From Pteria penguin (taxonomy: Eukaryota > Mollusca > Bivalvia > Pterioida > Pteriidae), in NCBI GenBank assembly GCA_035048485.1, contig CM068589.1, positions 4,652,501 through 4,716,500 on the forward strand: a stretch of 64,000 nt of DNA, read 5' to 3'. The translations under genes were made by a program, and so were the position numbers. This document shows positions 23,985 to 35,499 of this stretch, piece by piece. Position 1 is the stretch's first letter; every line of letters starts with the position of its first letter. Below the pieces are notes generated by a model. It worked only from the letters and a program-made list of their open reading frames with translations, did no database searches and was not told the DNA's origin.

Positions 23985-24182
23985 GTATATGTGACGGGCG
24001 TTGCTAGCAAGCAGGAGATACTCACTCTCCCCAGGCACCTGATCTCACTCTATCATAGGGGTTCATCAAGTAGATATTTTTCGTTATATTCTACTTGGTT
24101 TTCATTTTCATTGATTTTGTATGTTCTCTGGTTTCATGATTTTCGGACTTCTGGTTTGGATTTTTCCATCATCTTTACATAG
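23985..24182 (+). mobile_element. Retroelement tail, plus orientation
   Basis: Matches 405-610: TGTGACGGGCGTTGCTAGCA, AGCAGGAGATACTCACTCTC and TTCTCTGGTTTCATGATTTT. It sits back to back with the minus-strand reverse transcriptase at 22800-23960, so two elements abut in opposite orientation. Confidence 0.65.
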
Positions 24183-24189
24183 ACATTAT

Positions 24190-24590
24190 TGAATGGCTAT
24201 CAAAACAGAGTATCATCACTTCTCCCTAGCACCTGCATTAACGTCTGATTTCGCAAATGATCCGGTATGCTCGAGCTTCTTCTGAGTATTGTTTTTTATT
24301 ATTTTTATTTATCGATGCAAAATACTGGGGGAAAAGTTATTATAACAAGGATATGAGATATCACGCCTTAAGTCACAATTTTGCAAATTTTAAAATAAAA
24401 ACCTTATTTGCTAACATTTTCTGACATGTGGATTTCCTTCTTTCAAAGTAGTAATACCGTCTGTATTAGGAATACTCTATTATTTGTACAGATTATGACA
24501 TACACCGCTTGCGACTATGACTGTACCGTTTCCTACTTCTTTGCGCGCATAGAATTAGCTAATGATTGGCTATTAAAGTTCTATTTTTGT
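24190..24590. other. Gene-free part of intron 1
   Basis: No element or exon-like block recognised. Confidence 0.4.
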
Positions 24591-24591
24591 G

Positions 24592-24660
24592 GGGCTCGGG
24601 TAGCTCAATCGGTTACATGGTCGGATGCATGACAGCTAATCCCGTCGCACGGGGAACGAA
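24592..24660 (+). mobile_element. tRNA-like SINE head fragment
   Basis: GGGCTCGGGTAGCTCAATCG resembles a box-A region, and a box-B-like stretch is poorly kept. Too diverged to be a tRNA gene. Confidence 0.35.
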
Positions 24661-24830
24661 AATAAGTGATATATAGGGTGCCTTCTTAGCTGCAGTGTCT
24701 TTGTGCTTTATATGCTTGTCTAATTTGTCGTCGGGTAAATCCCTTCACTACACGCGGCCATACAATTAGCTAATTATTAGCTATTAAAGCTCTGTCTTAG
24801 TACTCCCAGGTGTTTTACTGATTTTATTTG

Positions 24831-24944
<114 letters not shown>

Positions 24945-25043
24945 CAAAGATTTTACTATAGTCTATGAATGTCTTTCGTGATAACTATTGTCAGTGTCAC
25001 ACAGTGATTTTACAATAACTTCTTTAATTCATTTGATTTGCAG

Positions 25044-25137
25044 AAGTTACAGATGAGTTGCGCCACTAGTGAGTGTGGTCCTTACACTGCCTGCACAATG
25101 TCCAGTCATACCTTCACAACGGCATGTATTGAAACAG
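25044..25137 (+). CDS. Secreted PAN/ephrin-receptor-like protein, exon 2
   Basis: A 94-base exon with acceptor TTCATTTGATTTGCAG and donor GAAACAG then GTATCT. Entered in phase 0 it reads KLQMSCATSECGPYTACT and then SSHTFTTACIET, leaving one base. That base joins the AC at the start of exon 3 to make an aspartate codon, so both junctions are in phase and the four cysteines continue the cysteine-rich pattern. The stretch CACTGCCTGCACAATGTCCA plus GTCATACC matches the unit of the intronic minisatellite that begins about 25 bases downstream at 25 of 28 positions. The exon therefore appears to be the parent, or a domesticated member, of that array. Confidence 0.7.
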
Positions 25138-25159
25138 GTATCTTCTATCACAAAGTTAT

Positions 25160-28100
25160 TATTTATTGTGCAGTGTTTAACTGACGTCTTAACTGCATAC
25201 GCACAATATTCCGTTAAACACTGCCTGCAGTGTTCAGTCATACACTCTCTGCACAGTTTTTAGTCACGCGCTGCCTTCACGGTATTCAGTCGTACACTGC
25301 CTGCACAGTATTCAGTCATAGACTGCCTACACATTATTCAGTCATACATGCCTGCATAGTATTCAGTCATACATGCCGGCTCAATATTCAGTCCCACACT
25401 GCCTGCGCAGTATTCAGTCACACACTGCCTACACAGTGCTCAGTCATACACTACCTGCACACCTGCACAGTATTCAGTCGTACACTGCCTCCACAGTATC
25501 CAGTCACACACTGCCTGCACAGTATTCAGTCATACATGTCTGCACAATATTCAGTCCCACACTGCCTGCGCAGTATTCAGTCACACACTGCCTGCGCAGT
25601 ATTCAGTCACACACTGCTTACACAGTGCTCAGTCATACACTACCTGCACAGTATTCAGTCGTACACTGCCTCCACAGTATCCAGTCACACACTGCCTGCA
25701 CAGTATTCAGTCATACATGCCTGCACAATATTCAGTCCTACACTGCCTGCACAGTATTCAGTCACACACTGCCTGCACAGTATTCAGTCATACATGTCTG
25801 CACAATATTCAGTCCCACACTGCCTGCGCAGTATTCAGTCACACACTGCTTACACAGTGCTCAGTCATACACTACCTGCACAGTATTCAGTCGTACACTG
25901 CCTCCACAGTATCCAGTCACACACTGCCTGCACAGTATTCAGTCATACATGCCTGCACAATATTCAGTCCTACACTGCCTGCACAGTATTCAGTCACACA
26001 CTGCCTGCACAATATTCAGTCATACATGTCTGCACAATATTCAGTCCCACACTGCCTGCGCAGTATTCAGTCACACACTGCCTACAAAGTGCTCAGTCAT
26101 ACACTACCTGCACGTATTCAGTCAAACACTGCCTACACAGTATTCACTCATATACTTCCTGCACAGTGTTCAGTCATACACTGCCTGCACAGTGTTTACT
26201 CATACAATGCCTGCACAGTGTTCAGTCATACACTGCCTACACAGTATTCAGTAATACACTGCCTGCACAATATTCAGTCATACACTACCAGCACGGTATT
26301 CAGTCAAACACTGCCTACACAGTTTTTAGTCACGCTCTGCCTGCACAGTATTCAGTCGTACACTGCCTGCACAGTATTCAGTTATAGACTGCCTACACAT
26401 TATTAAGTCATACATGCCTGCACAGTATTCGGTCATACATGCCGGCTCAATATTCAGTCCCACACTGCCTGCGCAGAATTCAGTCACACACTGCCTACAC
26501 AGTGCTCAGTCACACACTACCTGCACAGTATTCAGTCGTACACTGCCTCCACAGTATCCAGTCACACACTGCCTGCACAGTATTCAGTCATACATGTCTG
26601 CACAATATTCAGTCCCACACTGCCTGCGCAGTATTCAGTCACACACTGCCTGCGCAGTATTCAGTCACACACTGCTTACACAGTGCTCAGTCATACACTA
26701 CCTGCACAGTATTCAGTCGTACACTGCCTCCACAGTATCCAGTCACACACTGCCTGCACAGTATTCAGTCATACATGCCTGCACAATATTCAGTCCTACA
26801 CTGCCTGCACAGTATTCAGTCACACACTGCCTGCACAGTATTCAGTCATACATGTCTGCACAATATTCAATCCCACACTGCCTGCGCAGTATTCAGTCAC
26901 ACACTGTCTACACAGTGCTCAGTCATACACTACCTGCACGTATTCAGTCAAACACTGCCTACACAGTATTCACTCATATACTTCCTGCACAGTGTTCAGT
27001 CATACACTGCCTGCACAGTATTTACTCATACAATGCCTGCACAGTGTTCAGTCATACACTGCCTACACAGTATTCAGTAATACACTGCCTGCACAATATT
27101 CAGTCATACACTACCAGCACGGTATTCAGTCAAACACTGCCTACACAGTTTTTTAGTCACGCTCTGCCTGCACAGTATTCAGTCGTACACTGCCTGCACA
27201 GTATTCAGTTTATAGACTGCCTACACATTATTAAGTCATACATGCCTGCACAGTATTCAGTCATACATGCCGGCTCAATATTCAGTCCCACACTGCCTGC
27301 GCAGAATTCAGTCACACACTGCCTACACAGTGCTCAGTCACACACTACCTGCACAGTATTCAGTCGTACACTGCCTCCACAGTATCCAGTCACACACTGC
27401 CTGCACAGTATTCAGTCATACATGTCTGCACAATATTCAGTCCCACACTGCCTGCGCAGTATTCAGTCACACACTGCCTGCGCAGTATTCAGTCACACAC
27501 TGCTTACACAGTGCTCAGTCATACACTACCTGCACAGTATTCAGTCGTACACTGCCTCCACAGTATCCAGTCACACACTGCCTGCACAGTATTCAGTCAT
27601 ACACATGTCTGCACAATATTCAGTCCCACACTGCCTGCGCAGTATTCAGTCACACACTGCCTGCGCAGTATTCAGTCACACACTGCTTACACAGTGCTCA
27701 GTCATACACTACCTGCACAGTATTCAGTCGTACACTGCCTCCACAGTATCCAGTCACACACTGCCTGCACAGTATTCAGTCATACATGTCTGCACAATAT
27801 TCAGTCACACACTGCCTGCGCAGTATTCAGTCACACACTGCCTACACAGTGTTCAGTCTTACACTGCCTGCATAGTGTTCACTCATACAGTTTCTGCACT
27901 GTTCAGTCATACACTGCCTGCGCAGTATTCAGTCAAACACTGCCTACACAGTATTCACTCATATACTTCCTGCACAGTGTTCAGTCATACACTTCCTGCA
28001 CAGTATTCACTCATACAATGCCTGCACAGTGTTCAGTCATACACTGCCTACACAGTATTCAGTAATACACTGCCTGCACAATATTCAGTCATACACTACC

Positions 28101-30430
28101 AGCACGGTATTCAGTCAAACACTGCCTACACAGTTTTTAGTCACGCTCTGCCTGCACAGTATTCAGTCGTACACTGCCTGCACAGTATTCAGTTATAGAC
28201 TGCCTACACATTATTAAGTCATACATGCCTGCACAGTATTCGGTCATACATGCCGGCTCAATATTCAGTCCCACACTGCCTGCGCAGAATTCAGTCACAC
28301 ACTGCCTACACAGTGCTCAGTCACACACTACCTGCACAGTATTCAGTCGTACACTGCCTCCACAGTATCCAGTCACACACTGCCTGCACAGTATTCAGTC
28401 ATACATGTCTGCACAATATTCAGTCCCACACTGCCTGCGCAGTATTCAGTCACACACTGCCTGCGCAGTATTCAGTCACACACTGCTTACACAGTGCTCA
28501 GTCATACACTACCTGCACAGTATTCAGTCGTACACTGCCTCCACAGTATCCAGTCACACACTGCCTGCACAGTATTCAGTCATACATGCCTGCACAATAT
28601 TCAGTCCTACACTGCCTGCACAGTATTCAGTCACACACTGCCTGCACAGTATTCAGTCATACATGTCTGCACAATATTCAGTCCCACACTGCCTGCGCAG
28701 TATTCAGTCACACACTGCTTACACAGTGCTCAGTCATACACTACCTGCACAGTATTCAGTCGTACACTGCCTCCACAGTATCCAGTCACACACTGCCTGC
28801 ACAGTATTCAGTCATACATGCCTGCACAATATTCAGTCCTACACTGCCTGCACAGTATTCAGTCACACACTGCCTGCACAGTATTCAGTCATACATGTCT
28901 GCACAATATTCAATCCCACACTGCCTGCGCAGTATTCAGTCACACACTGTCTACACAGTGCTCAGTCATACACTACCTGCACGTATTCAGTCAAACACTG
29001 CCTACACAGTATTCACTCATATACTTCCTGCACAGTGTTCAGTCATACACTGCCTGCACAGTATTTACTCATACAATGCCTGCACAGTGTTCAGGCATAC
29101 ACTGCCTACACAGTATTCAGTAATACACTGCCTGCACAATATTCAGTCATACACTACCAGCACGGTATTCAGTCAAACACTGCCTACACAGTTTTTAGTC
29201 ACGCTCTGCCTGCACAGTATTCAGTCGTACACTGCCTGCACAGTATTCAGTTATAGACTGCCTACACATTATTAAGTCATACATGCCTGCACAGTATTCG
29301 GTCATACATGCCGGCTCAATATTCAGTCCCACCACTGCCTGCGCAGAATTCAGTCACACACTGCCTACACAGTGCTCAGTCACACACTACTGCACAGTAT
29401 TCAGTCGTACACTGCCTCCACAGTATCCAGTCACACACTGCCTGCACAGTATTCAGTCATACATGTCTGCACAATATTCAGTCCCACACTGCCTGCGCAG
29501 TATTCAGTCACACACTGCCTGCGCAGTATTCAGTCACACACTGCTTACACAGTGCTCAGTCATACACTACCTGCACAGTATTCAGTCGTACACTGCCTCC
29601 ACAGTATCCAGTCACACACTGCCTGCACAGTATTCAGTCATACACATGTCTGCACAATATTCAGTCCCACACTGCCTGCGCAGTATTCAGTCACACACTG
29701 CCTGCGCAGTATTCAGTCACACACTGCTTACACAGTGCTCAGTCATACACTACCTGCACAGTATTCAGTCGTACACTGCCTCCACAGTATCCAGTCACAC
29801 ACTGCCTGCACAGTATTCAGTCATACATGTCTGCACAATATTCAGTCACACACTGCCTGCGCAGTATTCAGTCACACACTGCCTACACAGTGTTCAGTCT
29901 TACACTGCCTGCATAGTGTTCACTCATACAGTTTCTGCACTGTTCAGTCATACACTGCCTGCGCAGTATTCAGTCAAACACTGCCTACACAGTATTCACT
30001 CATATACTTCCTGCACAGTGTTCAGTCATACACTTCCTGCACAGTATTCACTCATACAATGCCTGCACAGTGTTCAGTCATACACTGCCTACACAGTATT
30101 CAGTAATACACTGCCTGCACAATATTCAGTCATACACTACCAGCACGGTATTCAGTCAAACACTGCCTACACAGTTTTCAGTCACACATTGCCTGCACAG
30201 TATTCAGTCACATACTGTCTGCACAGTGTTCAGTCATACACTACCTACACAGTGTTCAGTCATACACTGCCTACACATTATTCAGTCATACTGTGCCTGC
30301 ACAGTGTTCAGTCATACATGCCGGCTCAATATTCAGTCATACTGCCTGCACAGTTTTCAGTCACACACTGCCTTACCCTACACAATATTTAGTCATACAC
30401 TGCTTGCACATTGTACAGTCATACGAACAC
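25160..30430 (+). repeat. 25-bp minisatellite with higher-order structure in intron 2, about 200 units
   Basis: Unit CTGCCTGCACAGTATTCAGT plus CATACA, with variants (TGCGCAG, CCACAGTATC, TACACAGTGC). A landmark CACATTATTMAGTCATACAT followed by CCGGCTCAATATTCAG recurs near 25331, 26400, 27228, 28209 and 29270, marking higher-order blocks of about 0.83-1.07 kb. Because 25 is not a multiple of three, each long frame cycles through all phases of the unit. The sequence is open in all three forward frames for up to 594 codons (LHSIQSYTACTVFSHTLPAQ). The decay of the unit at both ends (25160-25270 and 30370-30430) and its similarity to exon 2 argue for a repeat born from exon 2, not for a protein. 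Confidence 0.92.
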
Positions 30431-30545
30431 CCCGACTACATGTATATTGAGACAGGTAAATCTGTATTGCCTTCCCAATGTCCTTTTCAACCATCATCAA
30501 ACCATGCATTGAGACAGATATTTTCTATCATAAAGGAGGTACATG
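30431..30545 (+). pseudogene. Two degenerate copies of the 3' end of exon 2 at the far end of the array
   Basis: Copy b at about 30436-30455 reads ACATGTATATTGAGACAG then GTAAAT, with an intact GT donor. Copy c at about 30478-30535 is collinear with exon 2 from CAATGTCC through CATGCATTGAGACAG and into the intron (ATATTTTCTATCATAAAG against GTATCTTCTATCACAAAG). In copy c the donor GT has become AT. So exon 2 with its 5' splice site was duplicated, and the minisatellite sits between the copies. Confidence 0.7.
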
Positions 30546-30923
30546 TACTCCTCTGATAACGCACTTTGAGTCGCCTTCACTGACTGTGAAATTATAGTAT
30601 TACCAGCACCACGGCATCCATTGACAGCCAAAAAGCATGCATTGTGAAGAGCATGAAAGCAGGTTTATTTTGTACTTTTATCATTTTTTATCAACAGGAT
30701 ATTTATGGAAGCTTTGAAAAATTTCTTTTGGGCTTAAAACTCGCCCGTCAAATCAGTAATCCAGTATGTCATCAGTGGAACACTAAGTTCTTATGTCAAC
30801 ACTTCGACAGTTCTAACAATGACACTGCAGTGTTATCACTTGGCTATGTACTTTTCATGCACAAACCAAATTATCATTTTAGCCATATATATAAATTATG
30901 TATATGTTTATCTTTTTATTTAG

Positions 30924-31420
30924 ACTGTCCTGCTGGACATTACAGAGACGGAGGAGATTGTAAGCAATGTCCAGCCGGCACATCTAAACAGTCATCTCAA
31001 CAAAGGGAGTGTTCGCCTTGTTCAATCGGACATTACCAACCATTGACAGGACAGTACAATTGTATCAAGTGCCCAACTGGGCATTATCAACCGTACACAG
31101 GATATACCTCATGTTTCCGATGTTCAGCTGGATATCGTCAACCATATCTAGGTCAATCATTCTGTTATCAGTGTGGTCCCGGTACTTTTCAATCACAGAC
31201 AGGACAAGTCTCCTGTGAATCGTGTCATGAGGGTCACTATCAACCAAACAACAGGCAGACTGCCTGTATTCAATGTCCTATAGGGCATTACCAACCCGCC
31301 CGAGGGTACAGCTATTGTTATCAATGTACAGCGTGGCATTATCAGGATAAAACAGGCCAAACGTCTTGTACACACTGCGCAACGTGTGTGAATTGCCTCA
31401 CATACTGTCCTGTACAATAA
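30924..31420 (+). CDS. Secreted PAN/ephrin-receptor-like protein, terminal exon 3 (GCC2/GCC3 cysteine repeats)
   Basis: Acceptor TCTTTTTATTTAG, then the exon opens with two bases completing an aspartate codon. It encodes residues 116-280 and a TAA stop. About eight 16-17-residue repeats follow the form CPxGHYQPxTGQxxCxxC, for example CPTGHYQPYTGYTSCFRC and CPIGHYQPARGYSYCYQC. This is the tyrosine-kinase ephrin-receptor-like (GCC2/GCC3) repeat, a disulphide-bonded extracellular module. No membrane anchor follows, so with the exon-1 signal the product is predicted to be secreted. The combined coding length is 252+94+497 = 843 bases (280 codons plus stop). The association of exons 1, 2 and 3 rests on phase and cysteine content; RNA evidence is not available. 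Confidence 0.8.
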
Positions 31421-31900
31421 TTACAATCAAAACAATGTGTGCCATTCTCGAGATTTGTTTTCATGTAACAACTCTCTGGACACTGATATGGCGGTTGAGC
31501 CAGACATATACAATACAATGACTCAACCTAAACAAATCGAATGCTTTGGATGTTTCTCTTGTACAGTTTTTCTTTGACTGAATATAGAAAATCCTGTATT
31601 ATATATTGTCTAATCTAGCCACTATTCAATACGAAAATGGAAAATAATTCCTGATAATACAATTGCCACTAGCGGAGAAATTTTGTAAATTTCAAACTTC
31701 CAACGGAAAAGTTCAAATTAGTTAAGGTTTTGTGTAAGCATAACAAAGAAATAATGCCTCGTTCTAATGTGTTTAAATGACGTATAAAGTATTAGATTTT
31801 TCTCTAAGCAGAATTTTCTTCACATTAAAGGGATTTTAACTCAGGAAATAATGATACACTGTGATGTAATACAATGTATCGTAGTACAGAGGCTATGATA
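31421..31900. other. 3' flank of the PAN/ephrin-receptor-like gene
   Basis: AT-rich, expected to include the 3' untranslated region. No repeats until 31905. Confidence 0.45.
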
Positions 31901-31904
31901 CAAT

Positions 31905-32440
31905 GCACGAGTTTTTTTATTTTCCCTGTTTTATGAAGACGGTGCCTGGAATGGAGGGTTCACACGATTCGCATTTTTCCTACCCTATTTTATGTAGACG
32001 ATACGCATTTTTCCTTTCTTTTTACGCTGACGATGCCTGCATGTAGGGTTCACACGACACCCATTTTCCCTATTTTATGTAGACAGTGCATGCATGGAGT
32101 TTTCGCACGACACACATTTTCCCTTCCCTATATTATGTAGACGATACGCGTTTTCCTTTCCCTATTTCATGTAGACGGTGCGTGTACGACGGGTTCACAC
32201 GACACGCATTTCCCTTTACCTACTTTAAGTAGACGATTATTTTCCCCTCCCTATTTTATACAGATGATGCTTGCATGGAGGGTTCTCGGAACGCGCATTT
32301 TTCCTTCCTTATTTCAAGTAGACGATGCCTGCATGGAAGGTACACATGACACCCATTTCCCTTCTTTATTTTATGTAGACGCAGCCTGCATGTAGGGTTC
32401 ACACCATTCGCATCCCCCGCCCTCATTAATGTCCCCAGAT
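31905..32440 (+). repeat. Degenerate tandem array, unit about 55-60 bp
   Basis: TTTTATGTAGACGATGCCTG followed by CATGGAGGGTTCACACGACA and CGCATTTTCCCTTCCC recurs about nine times with substitutions and gaps. Weaker echoes continue at 32610-32830 (TTAGACGATGCCTGCATGAA). Confidence 0.75.
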
Positions 32441-32839
32441 TCTTACATCCGCCCCTTTCATTTCATACAGTGATGCCAGTCTTATACACAGTGCTCGGGC
32501 GTTTCACATTTTTATGCTGTTGAAATCAACTCCCAACATCGCTCACTTTACTCTGTAAGTTATTTGTAGTTCGAAGGTCCAACATGTTTAGCATATTGAC
32601 TCCATATTTCATATTTTCATGTCATAGTTAGACGATGCCTGCATGAAGGGCCCACACGTTGCATGTCTTCCCCTCCCTATTTTATGATTATGTGTCAGGT
32701 GCAGACTTTGTCTGCATTTAGAACCCACATATTGCAGCCTCCTAACTTTATGCATTCTTGTCAGAATCAGATGCTGAGTTTACGCGTTCCACATCATCCC
32801 TCCCTTATTTTATGTTAAGGAGTTCAACTCTTGGCACTG

Positions 32840-33215
32840 CATACATCACTCGTTAAGTTGCTACGCAGTTTGTATGTATATTAACTTACTGCACAGTCAA
32901 CTCTGGGGGACATTAGCATTCAAAGGAGAACTATATTAGCATAAATCCTGCATAATTTATGTAGGTATTTTACTACAATTGGTTTCCTAGTAAATCAATC
33001 TTAGGAAGTATATATCCAATGGCAAAGAAACTAGTGGCTTTAGTGATATTGACTTCGTTTGAGATTAATAAATACCAGTACACATGGACGGATCCAGTTA
33101 TTTCACTACTATCAACCATGGGAATATTTAATCCCATACTGGCGGATCAGGGGCGTTTCACAAAGCTATATCCCCCAATTGATCGGCAAATTTTTTTATC
33201 CTTTTATATAAAAAA
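32840..33215. other. Gene-free stretch
   Basis: No coding block recognised. The local frame MAKKLVALVILTSFE runs into the following AAT microsatellite and has no support. Confidence 0.4.
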
Positions 33216-33216
33216 G

Positions 33217-33288
<72 letters not shown>

Positions 33289-33289
33289 T
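33217..33289. repeat. (AAT)n microsatellite, about 24 repeats
   Basis: Uninterrupted trinucleotide run, flanked by AT-rich DNA. Confidence 0.95.
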
Positions 33290-33456
33290 AATTATGCTCT
33301 TATATATTGCAGTCATTGTGCTACATATTACTACACCATTGCCCTGATTTTAATTTATTTGTTTGTGTGACATTCTGTTTCTTTTACTTTTACACATTTA
33401 TTTGACATTCATTCTGAAAAGTATATATGAAAGCCCCGGGTATGCGATACCCTTAA

Positions 33457-33742
33457 ATTGATTGATTGATTGATTGATTGATTTTTGCTTTACGTCACAC
33501 CACGAATATTTCACGTATATGGTGACGGCATCTGCCTGATGCGGGGCATACAAATTTTGACCTATGCAACGGACCCACCCGAAGCAGTGAGGGATCTTTA
33601 ACGTGCCATGCATATCACGACACGGGGCCTCGGTTTTTACTGTCTCATCCAAAAACAGGACACCGGCATGACCAGAGCGGGAATCGAACCCCGGCCTCCC
33701 GATCAGGAGTCCAGCGAGATACCACTAGGCCACGCCGGCTTG
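33457..33742 (-). mobile_element. SINE family 1 with tRNA-derived head
   Basis: Reading the minus strand from 33742, the head has GTGGCCTAGTGGTATCTCGC and GGGGTTCGATTCCCGC (a good box B). The body includes TGCATCAGGCAGATGCCGTC-type sequence and ends in CGTAAAGCAAAAATCAATCA, then a (TCAA)n tail. The head differs from that of the copy at 34112, so one core family has been joined to different tRNA-like heads. Confidence 0.85.
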
Positions 33743-34111
33743 CGATACCCTTAAAACTTCACCACCAAATTATCACCAGGAAAACACGTATAGTTGTAGT
33801 ATTTCCGGTGACAATGAAAACAGTACGATGTTGTTGTACATAATAAATCTAAAACACAGCATTTTAATGATTATTACTAGGTCGGTGAGTGAATTTTGGA
33901 GTTCCAAGATCACATCCGTACACTCTGAAGTTTAGGTACTAAATCTCCTCATTTGCATAGTGAACAATGATTTGCATATGAGAAATTAACAGCATATAAT
34001 TTAAATTAGAACAATCTCCAAACGTCATACAATAATCCCAAATCATCGATTAGAGTAAAACATATCACATTAATTAACACTTTGCTGAAAAGTCTGGAAT
34101 TTTACACTTTG

Positions 34112-34395
34112 CACAAAGCCGGTTTGGGCTAGTAGATAAGATGCTCAGCTCATGACCCAGAGGTCCCGGGTTCGATTCCCGCCCTGGGTAGACCAATGTT
34201 CTGTCTTTCGGATGAGGCAATAAAAACCGAGGTCCTGTGTCACGGTAGGCGTGGCATGTTAAAGATCCCTAATTGCTTCGGGTGGGTCCGTTGCAACCGT
34301 AGAAATTTCTATACAATGCATCAGGCAGATGCCGTCACCATATACGTGGAATAACAGTGGAGTGACGTAAAACAATAATCAATCAATCATTACAT
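34112..34395 (+). mobile_element. SINE family 1 with a different tRNA-like head
   Basis: Head AGATAAGATGCTCAGCTCAT with a CAT at the anticodon position and box B CCGGGTTCGATTCCCGCC. Body TCACGGTAGGCGTGGCATGT, AATTGCTTCGGGTGGGTCCG and CATCAGGCAGATGCCGTCAC. Tail ACGTAAAACAATAATCAATC. This is the best-preserved copy of the family in the window. Confidence 0.88.
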
Positions 34396-34439
34396 TCGGT
34401 ACGCCTCATCGGCTTGTTAGTCTACAATGGAGGACCCCA

Positions 34440-34575
34440 CACATACCTTCACTACACCGAGGCAACAGACCTTGGCCCACTTTATAACGTACAGACCTTG
34501 GCCAACTTTATAACGTAGTCACCTTGGCCCACTTTATAACGTAGTCACCTTGGCCCACTTTATAACGTAGTCACC
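34440..34575 (+). repeat. 26-27-bp tandem repeat, about five copies
   Basis: Unit CCTTGGCCCACTTTATAACG plus TAGTCA, nearly perfect in the last three copies. Confidence 0.8.
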
Positions 34576-34627
34576 TTCTGTAGATAACCAGCGGCCTTAG
34601 GATAACTTACCCTGGAATTTTCCAAAT

Positions 34628-35490
34628 GAATGTCAGTAATAATACCAGAATGTCAGTAACAATACCAGAATGTCAGTAATAATACCAGAATGTCAGTAAT
34701 AATACCAGAATGTCAGTAACAATACCAGAATGTCAGTAATAATACCAGAATGTCAGTAATAATACCAGAATGTCAGTAACAATACCAAAATGTCAGTAAC
34801 AATACCAGAATGTCAGTAATAATACCAGAATGTCAGTAACAATACCAGAATGTCAGTAATAATACCAGAATGTCAGTAATAATACCAGAATGTCAGTAAC
34901 AATACCAGAATGTCAGTAATAATACCAGAATGTCAGTAATAATACCAGAATGTCAGTAACAATACCAGAATGTCAGTAACAATACCAGAATGTCAGTAAT
35001 AATACCAGAATGTCAGTAACAATACCAGAATGTCAGTAATAATACCAGAATGTCAGTAATAATACCAGAATGTCAATAATAATACCAGAATGTCAATACC
35101 AGAATGTCAGTAATAATACCAGAATGTCAGTAACCATACCAGAATGTCAGTAACAATACCAGAATGTCAGTAATAATACCAGAATGTCAGTAACAATACC
35201 AGAATGTCAGTAACAATACCAGAATGTCAGTAATAATACCAGAATGTCAGTAATAATACCAGAATGTCAGTAACAATACCAGAATGTCAGTAATAATACC
35301 AGAATGTCAGTAACAATACCAGAATGTCAGTAACAATACCAGAATGTCAGTAACAATACCAGAATGTCAGTAATAATACCAGAATGTCAGTAATAATACC
35401 AGAATGTCAGTAACAATACCAGAATGTCAGTAACAATACCAGAATGTCAGTAACAATACCAGAATGTCAGTAATAATACCAGAATGTCAG
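34628..35490 (+). repeat. 20-bp minisatellite, about 43 copies with two alternating variants
   Basis: Unit AATGTCAGTAATAATACCAG. Almost all variation is one base (GTAAT or GTAAC), giving an irregular two-letter pattern. Rare others are at 35073-35096 and 35132. Very high homogeneity indicates recent expansion. Confidence 0.95.
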
Positions 35491-35499
35491 ACTTTGACA

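Noticed and set aside
25230..26387. 385-codon frame and other long frames at 28225-29256, 28250-29275 and 29283-30392
   Set aside because: Overlapping frames of one array cannot all be genes. Stops and indels recur at block boundaries.
26414..28198. 594-codon open frame in the 25-bp array
   Set aside because: The same repeat is open in all three frames, with no start or splice context of its own. It is an intronic minisatellite, so it is not reported as a gene.
30644..30923. Frame upstream of exon 3 (MKSMKAGLFCTFIIF) as the gene start
   Set aside because: The frame is continuous with exon 3, but TTTTTATTTAG just before the cysteine repeats is a clear acceptor and the upstream part has no conserved pattern. 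An alternative start here cannot be fully excluded.
34112..34190. Functional tRNA-Met gene
   Set aside because: A good box B exists, but the sequence continues into a SINE core and tail shared with other copies.
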